64,000 nucleotides of DNA from contig NZ_CP151997.1 of NCBI RefSeq assembly GCF_038595005.1, positions 186,001 through 250,000 on the forward strand. Direction: 5' to 3'. A program made the translations under genes and the position numbers. The stretch comes from Chryseomicrobium sp. FSL W7-1435 (GTDB taxonomy: Bacteria > Bacillota > Bacilli > Bacillales_A > Planococcaceae). The notes under the pieces were generated by a model, which saw only the letters and a list, made by a program, of their open reading frames with translations, was not told the DNA's origin and did not search any database. Each line of letters begins with the position of its first letter. Position 1 is the stretch's first letter. Of this stretch, positions 32,558 to 40,983 are shown piece after piece.

Positions 32558-34967
32558 GATTCGGTTCATCACACAAAACCTAGTCTCGAATTTGGAACAG
32601 CAATTAGAACAAGCTACGACTGTCTACTGGATTACTGCATTTGCAATGAAGTCGGGTGTGGACCTGGTACTTCCTAGTTTAGTAGATGCCGCAAAGCGTG
32701 GAGCAGACATAAAACTTTTAGTGGGCGATTATTTATCTATTACGCAGCCAGAAGCTTTGCGACGGTTAATTGATGCAGTGCCAGAAGCAGAAGTACGCAT
32801 TTATCAGAGCCATGGACTTTCCTTTCACCCAAAAGCGTATTTGTTCCGAAATACTACAGAGAATACATTGATTGTTGGATCTTCCAACCTTTCAAAATCT
32901 GCGCTGACAAACGGAATTGAATGGAGTCTTTCTGTGCCAACACCACTTGAAGAACCACTATTTGAAGAAGCTGCAACTGAGTTTATGCGTCTGTTTTATC
33001 ACCCTCAAACTCTACCTGTGAATTCTGAAACTCTTCTTTTATATGAAGCTAAGTACAACGAAAACAATAAGGCTATGCCACTCAGTTCTCTCTGGGCAAA
33101 GCAAGATGAGATTGAAGTGATGTTTGGAACAGACGGAACAGATCATGAGCCTGTCTTGATTGAAACGAACGAAATTTATTCAACAGATGTCACTCCCCGT
33201 CCAGCACAGGAATTGGCGTTGAAAGCTCTGGAGGAGTCAATGGAGGAAGAGTACGATAAGGCTCTTGCCGTTATGGCGACGGGTTTAGGCAAGACGTATC
33301 TTGCTGCTTTTTTCGCAGAACGTTTCAAACGTGTTCTCTTCGTCGCACATAGAGAAGAAATTTTATATCAAGCACGTGACTCTTTCCAACATGTTCATAA
33401 TTCGAAGAAGACCGGACTTTACAACGCAACACACAAAGACATAGACGTAGATTTCTTATTTGCATCGGTGGCAACACTTAGCCAAGAACACCATCTAGCT
33501 AAGTTCCAGTCCGAAGAATTTGATTTGATTGTTGTTGATGAGTTCCACCACGCGACAGCCCCAAGTTATATGCGCATCATCAATCATTTCAAACCTAGAT
33601 TTTTATTAGGCATCACTGCCACACCTCACCGATTAGACAATAGTGATGTATTCGGGATTTGTGATGGGAATGTCGCTATTACAATTAACTTCTTAGATGC
33701 CATTCAAAAACAATGGCTGGCCCCTTTTAAGTATTTTGGAGTTTATGACGATACGGATTATAGTCAATTACGTTGGGTTGGAACTGGCTACGCGGAGGAA
33801 GATCTTGCTCGAGTTCAGCTCCGTGAGTCGATGGCAGAAATGATTTTCTCAGAGTGGCAATCAAAAAAGCAGACGCGTACAATCGGGTTCTGTTCTTCCG
33901 TTCGCCAAGCACAGTTCTTAGCAAACTACTTCAAACAACAAGGCATTCATGCGATTAGTCTAGATGCCAAGTCGGACCCAGATATACGGAAAAGTGCGCG
34001 ACAAAAGTTAAACGATGGAGAGCTCGAAATTATCTTTACTGTGGACCTTTTCAATGAAGGGGTAGATATCCCAAAGGTAGATACACTTCTATTTGTTCGG
34101 CCTACCGAATCTCTCGCTGTCTTCACCCAACAAATTGGGCGTGGTTTGCGACTTGGCGATGGAAAAGATCATTGTGTGATTATCGATTTGATTGGGAACT
34201 ATAGAAATGCAGATTTAAAGTGGCGGGTTTTTTCTCCGGAAGATAGTACTGCTAAGGGTGTTGCAAACATTGCGGATGCACTACCTATGGATTGTGAAAT
34301 TCATCTAGACACGCAAGTAGTAGACCTTGTTCAACATATGATTCGCAAATATAGAAAACCAAAAGATGTTCTGCTATCTCATTACTATGAATTGAAAGCG
34401 GATCTCGGTCGCCGTCCAACCTATCATGAATTTCATTTGCAAACACCTTTGGATACTCTATCAATTAGAAGAGAATTTGGTTCCTATTTTAACTTAATAC
34501 AAGAAGCTGGCGATTTAAGTACTCATGAAGAGCGAATCTTGAGAGACTACCAAGCTTGGTTGGTTGAAGTAGAAAAGACTAGTATGACTAAGAGTTATAA
34601 AATGACTCTTCTTCACTGTATGCTGCAGCGAGGCCCAGCTGAATGGTTTAAACCAGTCTTAGCTGAAGATGTAGCGGTATGCTTTTACGGATTTCTTTGG
34701 GAGAAGAAATATCGACGAGATATCGACTTTACTCCTGCTCAACAAATCAAGTTTTCAAGCTTTGATGAAAAGAAAATTGCCAAGCATATTGAAGATAACC
34801 CGATGAAGTTTTGGAGTGGCAAACAAGATGGTATGGTAAAATTCGAGGATAAACATTTTTGGTTTGATTTTGATGTGGCAGTTGAAGATCAAGAGATTTT
34901 ATTTCAGTGGACTAAGCAGATTTGTGAGTTTCGGTTGCATTGGTATTTCGAACGCAAATCACAATAA
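32550..34967 (+). CDS. PLD-nuclease - superfamily 2 helicase
   Basis: An 805-residue fusion. Residues 1-160 form a phospholipase D-like nuclease domain with 'SFHPKAYLFRN' and 'LIVGSSNLSKSAL' (HxK and the following GS/N). A superfamily 2 helicase follows: Walker A 'VMATGLGKTYLA' (about 242), DEAH-like box 'VVDEFHHA', motif III 'GITATPHR', and motif VI 'QIGRGLRLGDGKD'. The last 250 residues hold a helical C-terminal region of unclear type. The gene overlaps the MazG-like gene by eight bases. PLD-helicase fusions are known among restriction or antiphage enzymes; substrate and specificity are unknown. The start at 32550 was chosen over 32547 for spacing to GAGGTG. Confidence 0.85.
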   Translation: MTEIRFITQNLVSNLEQQLEQATTVYWITAFAMKSGVDLVLPSLVDAAKRGADIKLLVGDYLSITQPEALRRLIDAVPEAEVRIYQSHGLSFHPKAYLFRNTTENTLIVGSSNLSKSALTNGIEWSLSVPTPLEEPLFEEAATEFMRLFYHPQTLPVNSETLLLYEAKYNENNKAMPLSSLWAKQDEIEVMFGTDGTDHEPVLIETNEIYSTDVTPRPAQELALKALEESMEEEYDKALAVMATGLGKTYLAAFFAERFKRVLFVAHREEILYQARDSFQHVHNSKKTGLYNATHKDIDVDFLFASVATLSQEHHLAKFQSEEFDLIVVDEFHHATAPSYMRIINHFKPRFLLGITATPHRLDNSDVFGICDGNVAITINFLDAIQKQWLAPFKYFGVYDDTDYSQLRWVGTGYAEEDLARVQLRESMAEMIFSEWQSKKQTRTIGFCSSVRQAQFLANYFKQQGIHAISLDAKSDPDIRKSARQKLNDGELEIIFTVDLFNEGVDIPKVDTLLFVRPTESLAVFTQQIGRGLRLGDGKDHCVIIDLIGNYRNADLKWRVFSPEDSTAKGVANIADALPMDCEIHLDTQVVDLVQHMIRKYRKPKDVLLSHYYELKADLGRRPTYHEFHLQTPLDTLSIRREFGSYFNLIQEAGDLSTHEERILRDYQAWLVEVEKTSMTKSYKMTLLHCMLQRGPAEWFKPVLAEDVAVCFYGFLWEKKYRRDIDFTPAQQIKFSSFDEKKIAKHIEDNPMKFWSGKQDGMVKFEDKHFWFDFDVAVEDQEILFQWTKQICEFRLHWYFERKSQ

Positions 34968-34982
34968 AGTTAATCACAAATA

Positions 34983-35018
34983 AAGCTGTGCAGAAATCCT
35001 TTGCACAGCTTGTTTTTA
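34983..35018 (+). terminator. Terminator of the MazG/helicase operon
   Basis: Stem AAGCTGTGCA / TGCACAGCTT with an 8-base loop and GTTTTTATTT tail, 16 bases past the helicase stop. Confidence 0.88.
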
Positions 35019-35062
35019 TTTATGCAGATAAATAACACTTTGATTAGAATAATATCTCCGTT

Positions 35063-35272
35063 TTAAAGCATACTAAAATGTTCAAATGCTGCTTTAATAT
35101 GTAATTGCTTCTCCTGAGGACACGGATATTTTCTAGAATTCGGATCAATCCTTCTAGTAGACTGACTTGGATTTAAACCATAGATTTCCTTACAATGAGC
35201 AATCCAACAGCTTTTAGCAGAGTAACCATACTCACTTTTTACAAACTGTTGAATTTGTTTATAAGTTGCCAT
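35063..35272 (-). CDS. 69-residue protein in the mcrBC operon
   Basis: A small protein with 'ATYKQIQQFVKSEYGYSAKS' (helix-turn-helix-like), 'CWIAHCKEIYGLNPS' and 'YPCPQEKQ', then 'IKAAFEHFSM'. I recall similar small proteins in many bacteria but no assigned function. Its ATG comes directly after the mcrC stop (TAAATG) with a GGGGGG ribosome site inside mcrC, so the two are coupled. It may help McrBC, for example in DNA recognition; this is inference. Confidence 0.72.
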   Translation of the reverse strand: MATYKQIQQFVKSEYGYSAKSCWIAHCKEIYGLNPSQSTRRIDPNSRKYPCPQEKQLHIKAAFEHFSML

Positions 35273-36322
35273 TTATAGTATCCCCCCACTATTTAATAGT
35301 TCACCTGCCACCGCATCCAACTTCTTTTTTATAAGATGAAATTCACCACTCAAGTCCAAAGTTGTTACTGTAATTTTTTTGCCGCTTATAAAATATGTTT
35401 GGTTAGGAACAATATCTTCATTAGTTTTTGCATACAAGAGCATTCCTTCTACAGTCCCTTGAAATCTCGCAGCTTTATTGGTTACATAAGTATGCAATTG
35501 ATAGAGATTATTTGAATGAATTGTTTTAGTCCCATAGAGACTATGTGTCTGCATCGTTTGACTGTAAAATTTTGTATCAATAATTAGACTAACCCCTCTG
35601 CAGGTTAATGTGATATCTGTCTTCATTCTCGGTAGCATCGCACTCTCCCCAGCAGTAATATCCCAATCAATCGTTGGAGAGGCTGCTTTAACCTGAGGAT
35701 GGTGTTTCTTGAAATATTCCAATACAAAGCGTTCGTATAGTGTGTGAAGAGCTTGATCATCTAGAGTACTTGATACTTTATTTGTACCTTCTTTCTCTGT
35801 TAATAAATAGCCCTTACTTACAAATTCACAAATAGCTAGTATAACCCGGTAACTTGAATGGTGCTTAGCAACTCTTAGGCTAGACCATTTGATTGACTTT
35901 AAGTTAACTTCATTTACATTATCGAAATAGAAAAGCAGTTTTTTTAAATGCTGTTTCTGTGGTTCTGCTACTTGTGTTGAAAAGAGTAGTGAGCGAATAG
36001 TAGATTTTACAATTTTGTTTATAAGCGTATTCTCCAGATACTCGTCCCTATTACAAATTAATTTCTTTTTAATATGACTATTTTGTTTGATTGAATCGCT
36101 GAGATTAATTTTACCTCTTGGCATGATAAGTGCTTCCGTCACTTCTTGATAATCTTTCGCTAACCCTAACTTTATTTGTCGACTCATTTCTAAATGCAAC
36201 AATTCCGCTAATAGGCATTGAATAGTTTCAAATTTTTCAGGTTGAATATTTTTATAGCCTTTGCGTCCTAATGTTCGAAAAGCATAGGTAATCATGTAAT
36301 AAATATTTTCAATCTTAATCAT
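35273..36322 (-). CDS. mcrC: McrC-like nuclease subunit of type IV restriction
   Basis: A 349-residue McrC family protein. The N-terminus 'KIENIYYMITYAFRTLG' and 'PRGKINLSDSIKQ' are typical, and a PD-(D/E)xK site is seen as 'LPRMKTDITL' followed by 'SLIIDTKFYSQTM' (D ... DxK). McrC joins the McrB ring and cuts modified DNA. It overlaps the mcrB end by eight bases. Confidence 0.9.
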   Translation of the reverse strand: MIKIENIYYMITYAFRTLGRKGYKNIQPEKFETIQCLLAELLHLEMSRQIKLGLAKDYQEVTEALIMPRGKINLSDSIKQNSHIKKKLICNRDEYLENTLINKIVKSTIRSLLFSTQVAEPQKQHLKKLLFYFDNVNEVNLKSIKWSSLRVAKHHSSYRVILAICEFVSKGYLLTEKEGTNKVSSTLDDQALHTLYERFVLEYFKKHHPQVKAASPTIDWDITAGESAMLPRMKTDITLTCRGVSLIIDTKFYSQTMQTHSLYGTKTIHSNNLYQLHTYVTNKAARFQGTVEGMLLYAKTNEDIVPNQTYFISGKKITVTTLDLSGEFHLIKKKLDAVAGELLNSGGIL

Positions 36323-38447
36323 TTAAAACACTCCGGAGTTTTGTAGACCATTCTACTACTTTATCAGGAGAATCAAACCAGTACTCTTCTAATAAAGGAA
36401 TTAATTCATACTCTATAACCGTTTCTAACCAAGTAACATCTACTGACTTTGAAGTGAACAAGTAGCTATGTCCAATAACAAACCCACGCCCTAGACTTTC
36501 ATCATCAGAAATTTGATCATTGAGTTGCTTTATAAGTGATACAAGAGTATTTAGTTGAGGTAATTTGGCGTTCAACAAAAACTCTTGATATCCCATCGAA
36601 TCAAATGCAGGCGTTAGTTCCATAAACGCAAATCTTCTACGTAAAGCATAATCCATCATTGCTAAGCTTCTATCCGCAGTGTTCATCATACCTATGATAT
36701 GTACATTTTTAGGAACATTAAAAAGTTCATTTTTATATAAAAGCCTTAGCTTCTCACCACGTTTATCCGCTTCAATTAGCATTAATAATTCGCCAAAAAT
36801 TTTACTTAAATTCCCTCGATTAATTTCATCAATGATAAAGAAATAAGCTCGATCACTGTCTTCCTCAGCCTCTTTACAGAATGTATAAAAAGGTCCATAT
36901 TGAATTTCAAACCCTGTTTCTGTAGGTTTGTATCCCATTATAAAGTCTTCATAACTATAACTTTGGTGGAATTGTACCATTTTTACACGAGTAGTATCCT
37001 TTTCACCCATTAACGAATAAGCTAATCTCTTAGCAGCGAATGTTTTACCTACTCCAGGGGCACCTTGCAAAATAAGATTTTGCTTAAAATTAACTAGATT
37101 TTCTAGGCGATTATAAGCTTGATCATTGATGAAAACTTCATTTAAGAAATCCTCTTTAGTATATTTCTCATATTGAGGTAACATAGGTTCTATCTCATCT
37201 TCACTCTCTGAATCGAATATACTTTGTAATTGCTCAACATACTCTGGATAATCTGTAATATCCGTTAACAATTTTGTAGCTGCTGTTCCTGGATGTTCCC
37301 AAATTCCATAATCTGTCCATTCCACTCTCCGAATATTTTGATAGTCAGCTAAAGAATCGTCAAAATAATAATCCGAGCTGACAATACCTCTTCCAATAAT
37401 TCTACTAATGCCTTTTTTGACGAAGATAACATCACCCTTTTGCACTTCATTAGCAAACTGCCATAGAGCATGACCTGCATTTTTATAAGTCTGATTTTCA
37501 TCATAATGATTCTTAAGTGCTTCTTTAATCTCACTCTTTGTAGAATAGTTGGTTATGTCACCTATTTTCGATCTTCCGACTGCCATAATTCCTTTTTCAT
37601 AAAACTCTTCCCATTTATGCGATCCCTGTCCCGCTGAATATATCCAATAATGCGTTTCTCGCGGTTCATTGTTTGCAATTTCTATTATTTCTTCATTTAC
37701 TTGTTCATTAGAGTATAACCATGCTTTATAAGATAAATCAGGAAAGTTAGTTTGAGAAATTGTGTAATCTTTGAACGCTCTTCGGAATCTCTCACTTATA
37801 GCGTAATAAGCTTTTCCATCAGGTAAATGATAAGGATTATGATCATAAAAGATAGCTTCCAAAATGTCTGCTTCCTTAGCAAAATAATTACGATTTTTCT
37901 GATCTAGACTAACATAAAAGAAAGGTCTTACCCAAAATAAACCCATAGTAATATTCCAACGGATTTTGTATTGTTTCATGATTTTGGAAAAAGAATCAAT
38001 AAATTTTTGTTTGGTGTGCTGCTCAGGTTGATCTGCGTGTTCTAATGAAAGTTCAAAGAAATCCCAAAGATTTTGAATATCTGTTGGTTTACGATCTCTT
38101 TGATTGCCAAAAAACCATGACGCCATATTATTAATTAATGGAATGCCATTAAAAGTTGTTGGCACTTCAGATTTCAAGTCGAAAATCCTTTTTATTTCAT
38201 TTAGAATCAAAATTCGATTATTATCTGAAATCCCTTTATTAAATGTTCCGAAGACAGTAAACGGATCCACATCATCTAGCTGTACGTCCAGTCCACTACT
38301 TCGATCTACAAATGGATTTTTTAATGATAAATTCTTAAATAGTTGATTAAATAGCTTTAGTAATTCCTCACGATTATTTTTGTATTGAAGTAGTTTAGTG
38401 GCAAATTCACTATAAATTTCAGTCCATTGGTATGTATCATTTTTCAT
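36315..38447 (-). CDS. mcrB: McrB-like GTPase with an EVE-like reader domain
   Basis: A 710-residue AAA+ protein. Residues 1-250 are an N-terminal region of unclear fold. Residues about 265-390 look like an EVE/PUA-type domain ('YWIYSAGQGSHKWEEFYEKG', 'GDVIFVKKGISRIIGRG'), a class that binds modified bases. The AAA+ motor (about 440-680) has Walker A 'GAPGVGKTFAAKRLAY', Walker B 'YFFIIDEINRGNLSKIF' and the McrB motif 'MMNTADRSLAMMDYALRRRF'. With McrC it would be a modification-dependent restriction enzyme that hydrolyses GTP. It starts at 38447 behind AAAGGAG. Confidence 0.92.
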   Translation of the reverse strand: MKNDTYQWTEIYSEFATKLLQYKNNREELLKLFNQLFKNLSLKNPFVDRSSGLDVQLDDVDPFTVFGTFNKGISDNNRILILNEIKRIFDLKSEVPTTFNGIPLINNMASWFFGNQRDRKPTDIQNLWDFFELSLEHADQPEQHTKQKFIDSFSKIMKQYKIRWNITMGLFWVRPFFYVSLDQKNRNYFAKEADILEAIFYDHNPYHLPDGKAYYAISERFRRAFKDYTISQTNFPDLSYKAWLYSNEQVNEEIIEIANNEPRETHYWIYSAGQGSHKWEEFYEKGIMAVGRSKIGDITNYSTKSEIKEALKNHYDENQTYKNAGHALWQFANEVQKGDVIFVKKGISRIIGRGIVSSDYYFDDSLADYQNIRRVEWTDYGIWEHPGTAATKLLTDITDYPEYVEQLQSIFDSESEDEIEPMLPQYEKYTKEDFLNEVFINDQAYNRLENLVNFKQNLILQGAPGVGKTFAAKRLAYSLMGEKDTTRVKMVQFHQSYSYEDFIMGYKPTETGFEIQYGPFYTFCKEAEEDSDRAYFFIIDEINRGNLSKIFGELLMLIEADKRGEKLRLLYKNELFNVPKNVHIIGMMNTADRSLAMMDYALRRRFAFMELTPAFDSMGYQEFLLNAKLPQLNTLVSLIKQLNDQISDDESLGRGFVIGHSYLFTSKSVDVTWLETVIEYELIPLLEEYWFDSPDKVVEWSTKLRSVLND

Positions 38448-38589
38448 GTAAATTTCTCCTTTAAGAAGTTAAATGTTATTACTTTGCATTTCATCTCTTT
38501 GGTAAACATTCAAGAATAATTTAAAAAAATCCTTTATTTTGTGCTGTATTGCTAATAATTATTCGGCTGCACAACGATAGTCAAGTAAT

Positions 38590-38704
38590 TAGGGGACAGG
38601 CATCGCCACAATTCTCCCGCAGATTTGAACCAGCCACAATTTTTCGGCAAAGCCTCAAATTGAGTCTGATTCAAATCTAGAATGGTGTCGCTGTCTGTCC
38701 CCTA
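38590..38704. repeat. Nested palindromic repeat, copy C (inverted relative to A and B)
   Basis: Outer arms TAGGGGACAG and CTGTCCCCTA (38590-38599, 38695-38704) enclose CGCCACAATTCT / AGAATGGTGTCG, AGATTTGAA / TTCAAATCT and a core CAGCCACAATTTTTCGGCAA that is the reverse complement of the A/B core. So it is the same family in the other direction, with a longer stem. It sits about 145 bases upstream of mcrB. The rest of 38448-38901 has a small GGCGAG / CTCGCC hairpin and no gene. Confidence 0.7.
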
Positions 38705-38784
38705 GTTGGGATGGAATCTGCGGCGAGCTATGCTCGCCTTGATTCAGGATAAAGATGCTAGAATTCTTTGATTTAGTAAGAAGA

Positions 38785-38815
38785 AGCTAAACTTCTAAAA
38801 GAAGTTTGGCTTTTG
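38785..38815 (+). terminator. Terminator-like hairpin in a gene-free stretch
   Basis: Stem AGCTAAACTTCT / AGAAGTTTGGCT (one G-T pair) with a 3-base loop and TTTT after it. No gene precedes it on this strand nearer than the helicase, so it may be a relic or serve an unseen RNA. Confidence 0.5.
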
Positions 38816-38901
38816 GTCTTGGACTTGAAATGATTACTGAAACCAATGAGCGAAAAACTCCGTAAACAAATTATACATTCAATATAGAAAGGAGCCCCAA
38901 A

Positions 38902-39222
38902 ATGTCCGGAGCCTTAATCAATCTTCTAGTGATCATTCCCCTTCTCATCCTAGCCGTCTACCTCTCCCAAGGCAAAGGCGCTTTTCTGATTGCGGGTTAC
39001 AACACGATGCCGAAAGAGGAAAAAGCGAAGTATGATGAGGTCGCGTTATGCAAATTCAGGGGAAAAGTACTGTACGGGATCTGCTTCAGTTTGGTACTGC
39101 TCTCTCTAAGTGAATGGCTAGAAATTCCCGCTCTGCTATGGATGGGTATTGCGCTGATGATAGGACTACTTGTTTTTACGCTTGTGTATTCAAATACGGG
39201 GAATCGTTTCCGTCAGCAGTAG
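38902..39222 (+). CDS. DUF3784 family membrane protein
   Basis: A 106-residue protein with three membrane helices and the DUF3784 signature 'LIAGYNTMPKEEKAKYDE' (about 30-47). The family is common in Gram-positive bacteria, often near transporters or regulators, with unknown role. AAAGGAG ribosome site; ends in a terminator. Confidence 0.8.
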   Translation: MSGALINLLVIIPLLILAVYLSQGKGAFLIAGYNTMPKEEKAKYDEVALCKFRGKVLYGICFSLVLLSLSEWLEIPALLWMGIALMIGLLVFTLVYSNTGNRFRQQ

Positions 39223-39252
39223 ATCCAGCTCAGTTGCGAGCTGGATTTTTAT
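39223..39252 (+). terminator. Terminator of the DUF3784 gene
   Basis: Stem ATCCAGCTC / GAGCTGGAT with a 6-base loop and a T5 tail. Confidence 0.85.
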
Positions 39253-39289
39253 TTATCGTAAAATAAATTGGAAATATAAAGGATTAAAG

Positions 39290-39332
39290 TTTACTTTACT
39301 TTTTGATAAGTTTACTTTATTATCGAAAGTAA
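39290..39332 (+). promoter_or_regulatory. Direct repeats in the XRE promoter region, probable autoregulatory site
   Basis: TTTACTTTA occurs at 39290-39298 and 39311-39319, exactly 21 bases (two helical turns) apart, and AAAGTAA follows at 39326-39332 in inverted form. They lie just before the XRE gene, whose product may bind here. Confidence 0.45.
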
Positions 39333-39344
39333 GAGGTGAAGCAG

Positions 39345-39578
39345 ATGAAAAATGAGATGGGCGATTCGATTGCCAATAAGGTCTATGAACACCGGGTTCT
39401 TGCCAAACTGACGCAGGCAGAGCTTGGGAAGGCTGTTGGGGTATCGAAGCAAACGATTTTTGTTATGGAAAAAGGCAATTATGTGCCGTCGCTGCTCTTG
39501 GCTTTCCGGATTGCTGATTTTTTCAAGGTGGAAATCGGGGATATTTTTACGTATGTAAAGGGGATGGATGAGAAATGA
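39345..39578 (+). CDS. XRE-family transcriptional regulator
   Basis: A 77-residue single-domain Cro/CI-type helix-turn-helix protein: 'RVLAKLTQAELGKAVGVSKQ' (about 17-36), followed by 'IFVMEKGNYVPSLLLAF'. Proteins of this size commonly pair with a small membrane protein, here the DUF2178 gene that overlaps it by four bases. The start at 39345 has GAGGTGA ahead. Confidence 0.85.
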   Translation: MKNEMGDSIANKVYEHRVLAKLTQAELGKAVGVSKQTIFVMEKGNYVPSLLLAFRIADFFKVEIGDIFTYVKGMDEK

Positions 39579-39919
39579 GGATAGATCACGTAGGGGCATT
39601 TGTTTTTTCTCCGCTGATGGACTGGGCCGAGCAATCGAATGCGAATTTTAATATGGTACTGATGGCGAGCTTAGGGCTTTTACTTTTGGGAGCAGCGCTC
39701 ATCACGGTTTACTATTACCGGATCGGGAAGCCTGATGAGCGGACGAATCAAATTTATTTGAAGAGCACGTTCGTCTTGCTAGGCGCGGTAATTCTAGGAG
39801 ATTTTATTCTGCCAAAAGAAGAAATGTGGACGATTTTCTTTGTACTCAAGTACGGGGTGGCATTTATCACTACTGGTGTATACTTGGCGATGCAATATAA
39901 GCGGGAGTTTGCGGGGTAA
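39575..39919 (+). CDS. DUF2178-like membrane protein
   Basis: A 114-residue protein with three membrane helices; 'YYYRIGKPDERTNQIYLKST' (about 46-65) is the DUF2178-type cytoplasmic loop. XRE-DUF2178 pairs recur in Bacilli, but the signal or job is unknown. Translation is coupled to the XRE gene (ATGA overlap). Confidence 0.72.
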   Translation: MRIDHVGAFVFSPLMDWAEQSNANFNMVLMASLGLLLLGAALITVYYYRIGKPDERTNQIYLKSTFVLLGAVILGDFILPKEEMWTIFFVLKYGVAFITTGVYLAMQYKREFAG

Positions 39920-40039
39920 TCAAAAAAAACATGTTGGATATGTAGACTTGTCATGAATAACCCTTATAGTCTTGATATTTTCTTTAACTATGGATAAGTA
40001 TTTCATAGGTTACATTCTTGTATCATCTTCGTGTACAAC

Positions 40040-40064
40040 GTTTTTTGAATCACTTAGAGGGAAT
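40040..40064 (+). promoter_or_regulatory. Possible SigB-type stress promoter
   Basis: GTTTTT, a 13-base spacer and GGGAAT, close to the SigB consensus (GTTTAA / GGGTAT), 43 bases before the small hydrophilic gene. Inference from motif only. Confidence 0.35.
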
Positions 40065-40106
40065 GTATAAGGTGTACCACAAATTAAGGGATTGGAGGAA
40101 TCGTAC

Positions 40107-40349
40107 ATGGCAAATCGAAAGAGTGATCAGAAAATCCGTCGTGAAGAAGCCGAACGCAAAGTTGGCGAAGACACTTCGTACAATCCTGATCAGATAATTA
40201 ACGATGAGCTTGACGAAAAAGGCGGTCAGATTAGTTCTTCAAGCCACTCCACTAACCATTCATCAGACGACGTGACATGGAGCAAAGAGGATGTTGCTCG
40301 TAAAGGTAAAAAACCTGACCAAAGCGGAATCAACTCCTCCGGCTCGTAA
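40107..40349 (+). CDS. Small hydrophilic protein
   Basis: An 80-residue, fully hydrophilic, probably disordered protein rich in Lys, Glu, Asp and Ser, with a Ser/His run ('ISSSSHSTNHSSDD') in the middle. No family was recognised. It has a strong GGAGG site and its own terminator, and a SigB-like promoter, so it may be a stress protein. The longer frame from 40092 was rejected because the ribosome site lies inside it. Confidence 0.65.
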   Translation: MANRKSDQKIRREEAERKVGEDTSYNPDQIINDELDEKGGQISSSSHSTNHSSDDVTWSKEDVARKGKKPDQSGINSSGS

Positions 40350-40365
40350 TTCAATAGATACATGG

Positions 40366-40393
40366 GAGAAGGCGTTGGTGCCTTCTCTTTTTA
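40366..40393 (+). terminator. Terminator of the small hydrophilic gene
   Basis: Stem GAGAAGGC / GCCTTCTC with a 6-base loop and TTTTT. Confidence 0.85.
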
Positions 40394-40507
40394 ATTATTT
40401 AAAGCCTTGTCAATCACGTCAGCCTCTTTACGGAGTCGCATGTAATAGATGAGCCAGACGATACCCGAAGTCTTAGTAATAAAAAGACCTGTTACGTGTA
40501 AGTGCAT
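40391..40507 (-). CDS. Doubtful 38-residue hydrophobic peptide
   Basis: The last part of an open frame reads 'LFITKTSGIVWLIYYMRLRK', a possible single membrane helix with a positive end, then 'EADVIDKALNN'. No clear ribosome site is seen and the frame runs further upstream without sense. It may be a relic or chance. The remainder of 40394-40649 shows nothing. Confidence 0.2.
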   Translation of the reverse strand: MHLHVTGLFITKTSGIVWLIYYMRLRKEADVIDKALNN

Positions 40508-40649
40508 TGATAATTTGGTTTTTCTTTGAAATGAAGAAGAAGTTTTATTGGCGAAAGTTCGTGTGCGTATTTTCAGCGCTACTCTTTGGGAACCTGCTTC
40601 CAACGATTCCTGTCTCTATTTAAAATTGGATTTTACTGGAGGCATTTAG

Positions 40650-40937
40650 ATGTGGATTCTATTTGGCATGATTGCCATATTAATGACAGGCATTAATTTT
40701 TTCCTGTATGCACTAGGCAAAGACTACAAACTCGCTATGGCGCTGGCTCTTTCGTTTACAGCACTTACACTTTGTGCGGATTATAGTTATTTAAATAACT
40801 GGGTACAAGCAGAGGATTGGTCGGCACTAGCAGATGTAGTGCCTGGCATGTCGAGGGCGCTTTGGGTTTTGACGATAGCGTCCATCTTGCTCAATATAAC
40901 GCCAATCTTTTTAGAGCGAGTCTATAAACGAACTTAA
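40650..40937 (+). CDS. Small membrane protein of unknown function
   Basis: A 95-residue protein with three membrane helices (about 1-20, 27-44, 66-86), an acidic loop ('EDWSALADVVPGM') and a basic end. No family was recognised. ACTGGAGG precedes the ATG, and a strong terminator follows. Confidence 0.7.
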   Translation: MWILFGMIAILMTGINFFLYALGKDYKLAMALALSFTALTLCADYSYLNNWVQAEDWSALADVVPGMSRALWVLTIASILLNITPIFLERVYKRT

Positions 40938-40948
40938 TATCAAGTTAG

Positions 40949-40983
40949 TAAAAAGGTGCGTACGCTATGTACACACCTTTTTT
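40949..40983. terminator. Bidirectional terminator
   Basis: Stem AAAAGGTG-GTAC / GTAC-CACCTTTT with a 5-base loop between the convergent membrane-protein and GNAT genes. Confidence 0.85.

Noticed and set aside
38590-38704. A simple terminator of mcrB or a neighbour
   Set aside because: It has no T tract, lies upstream of mcrB, and its inner core matches the dispersed repeats A and B.
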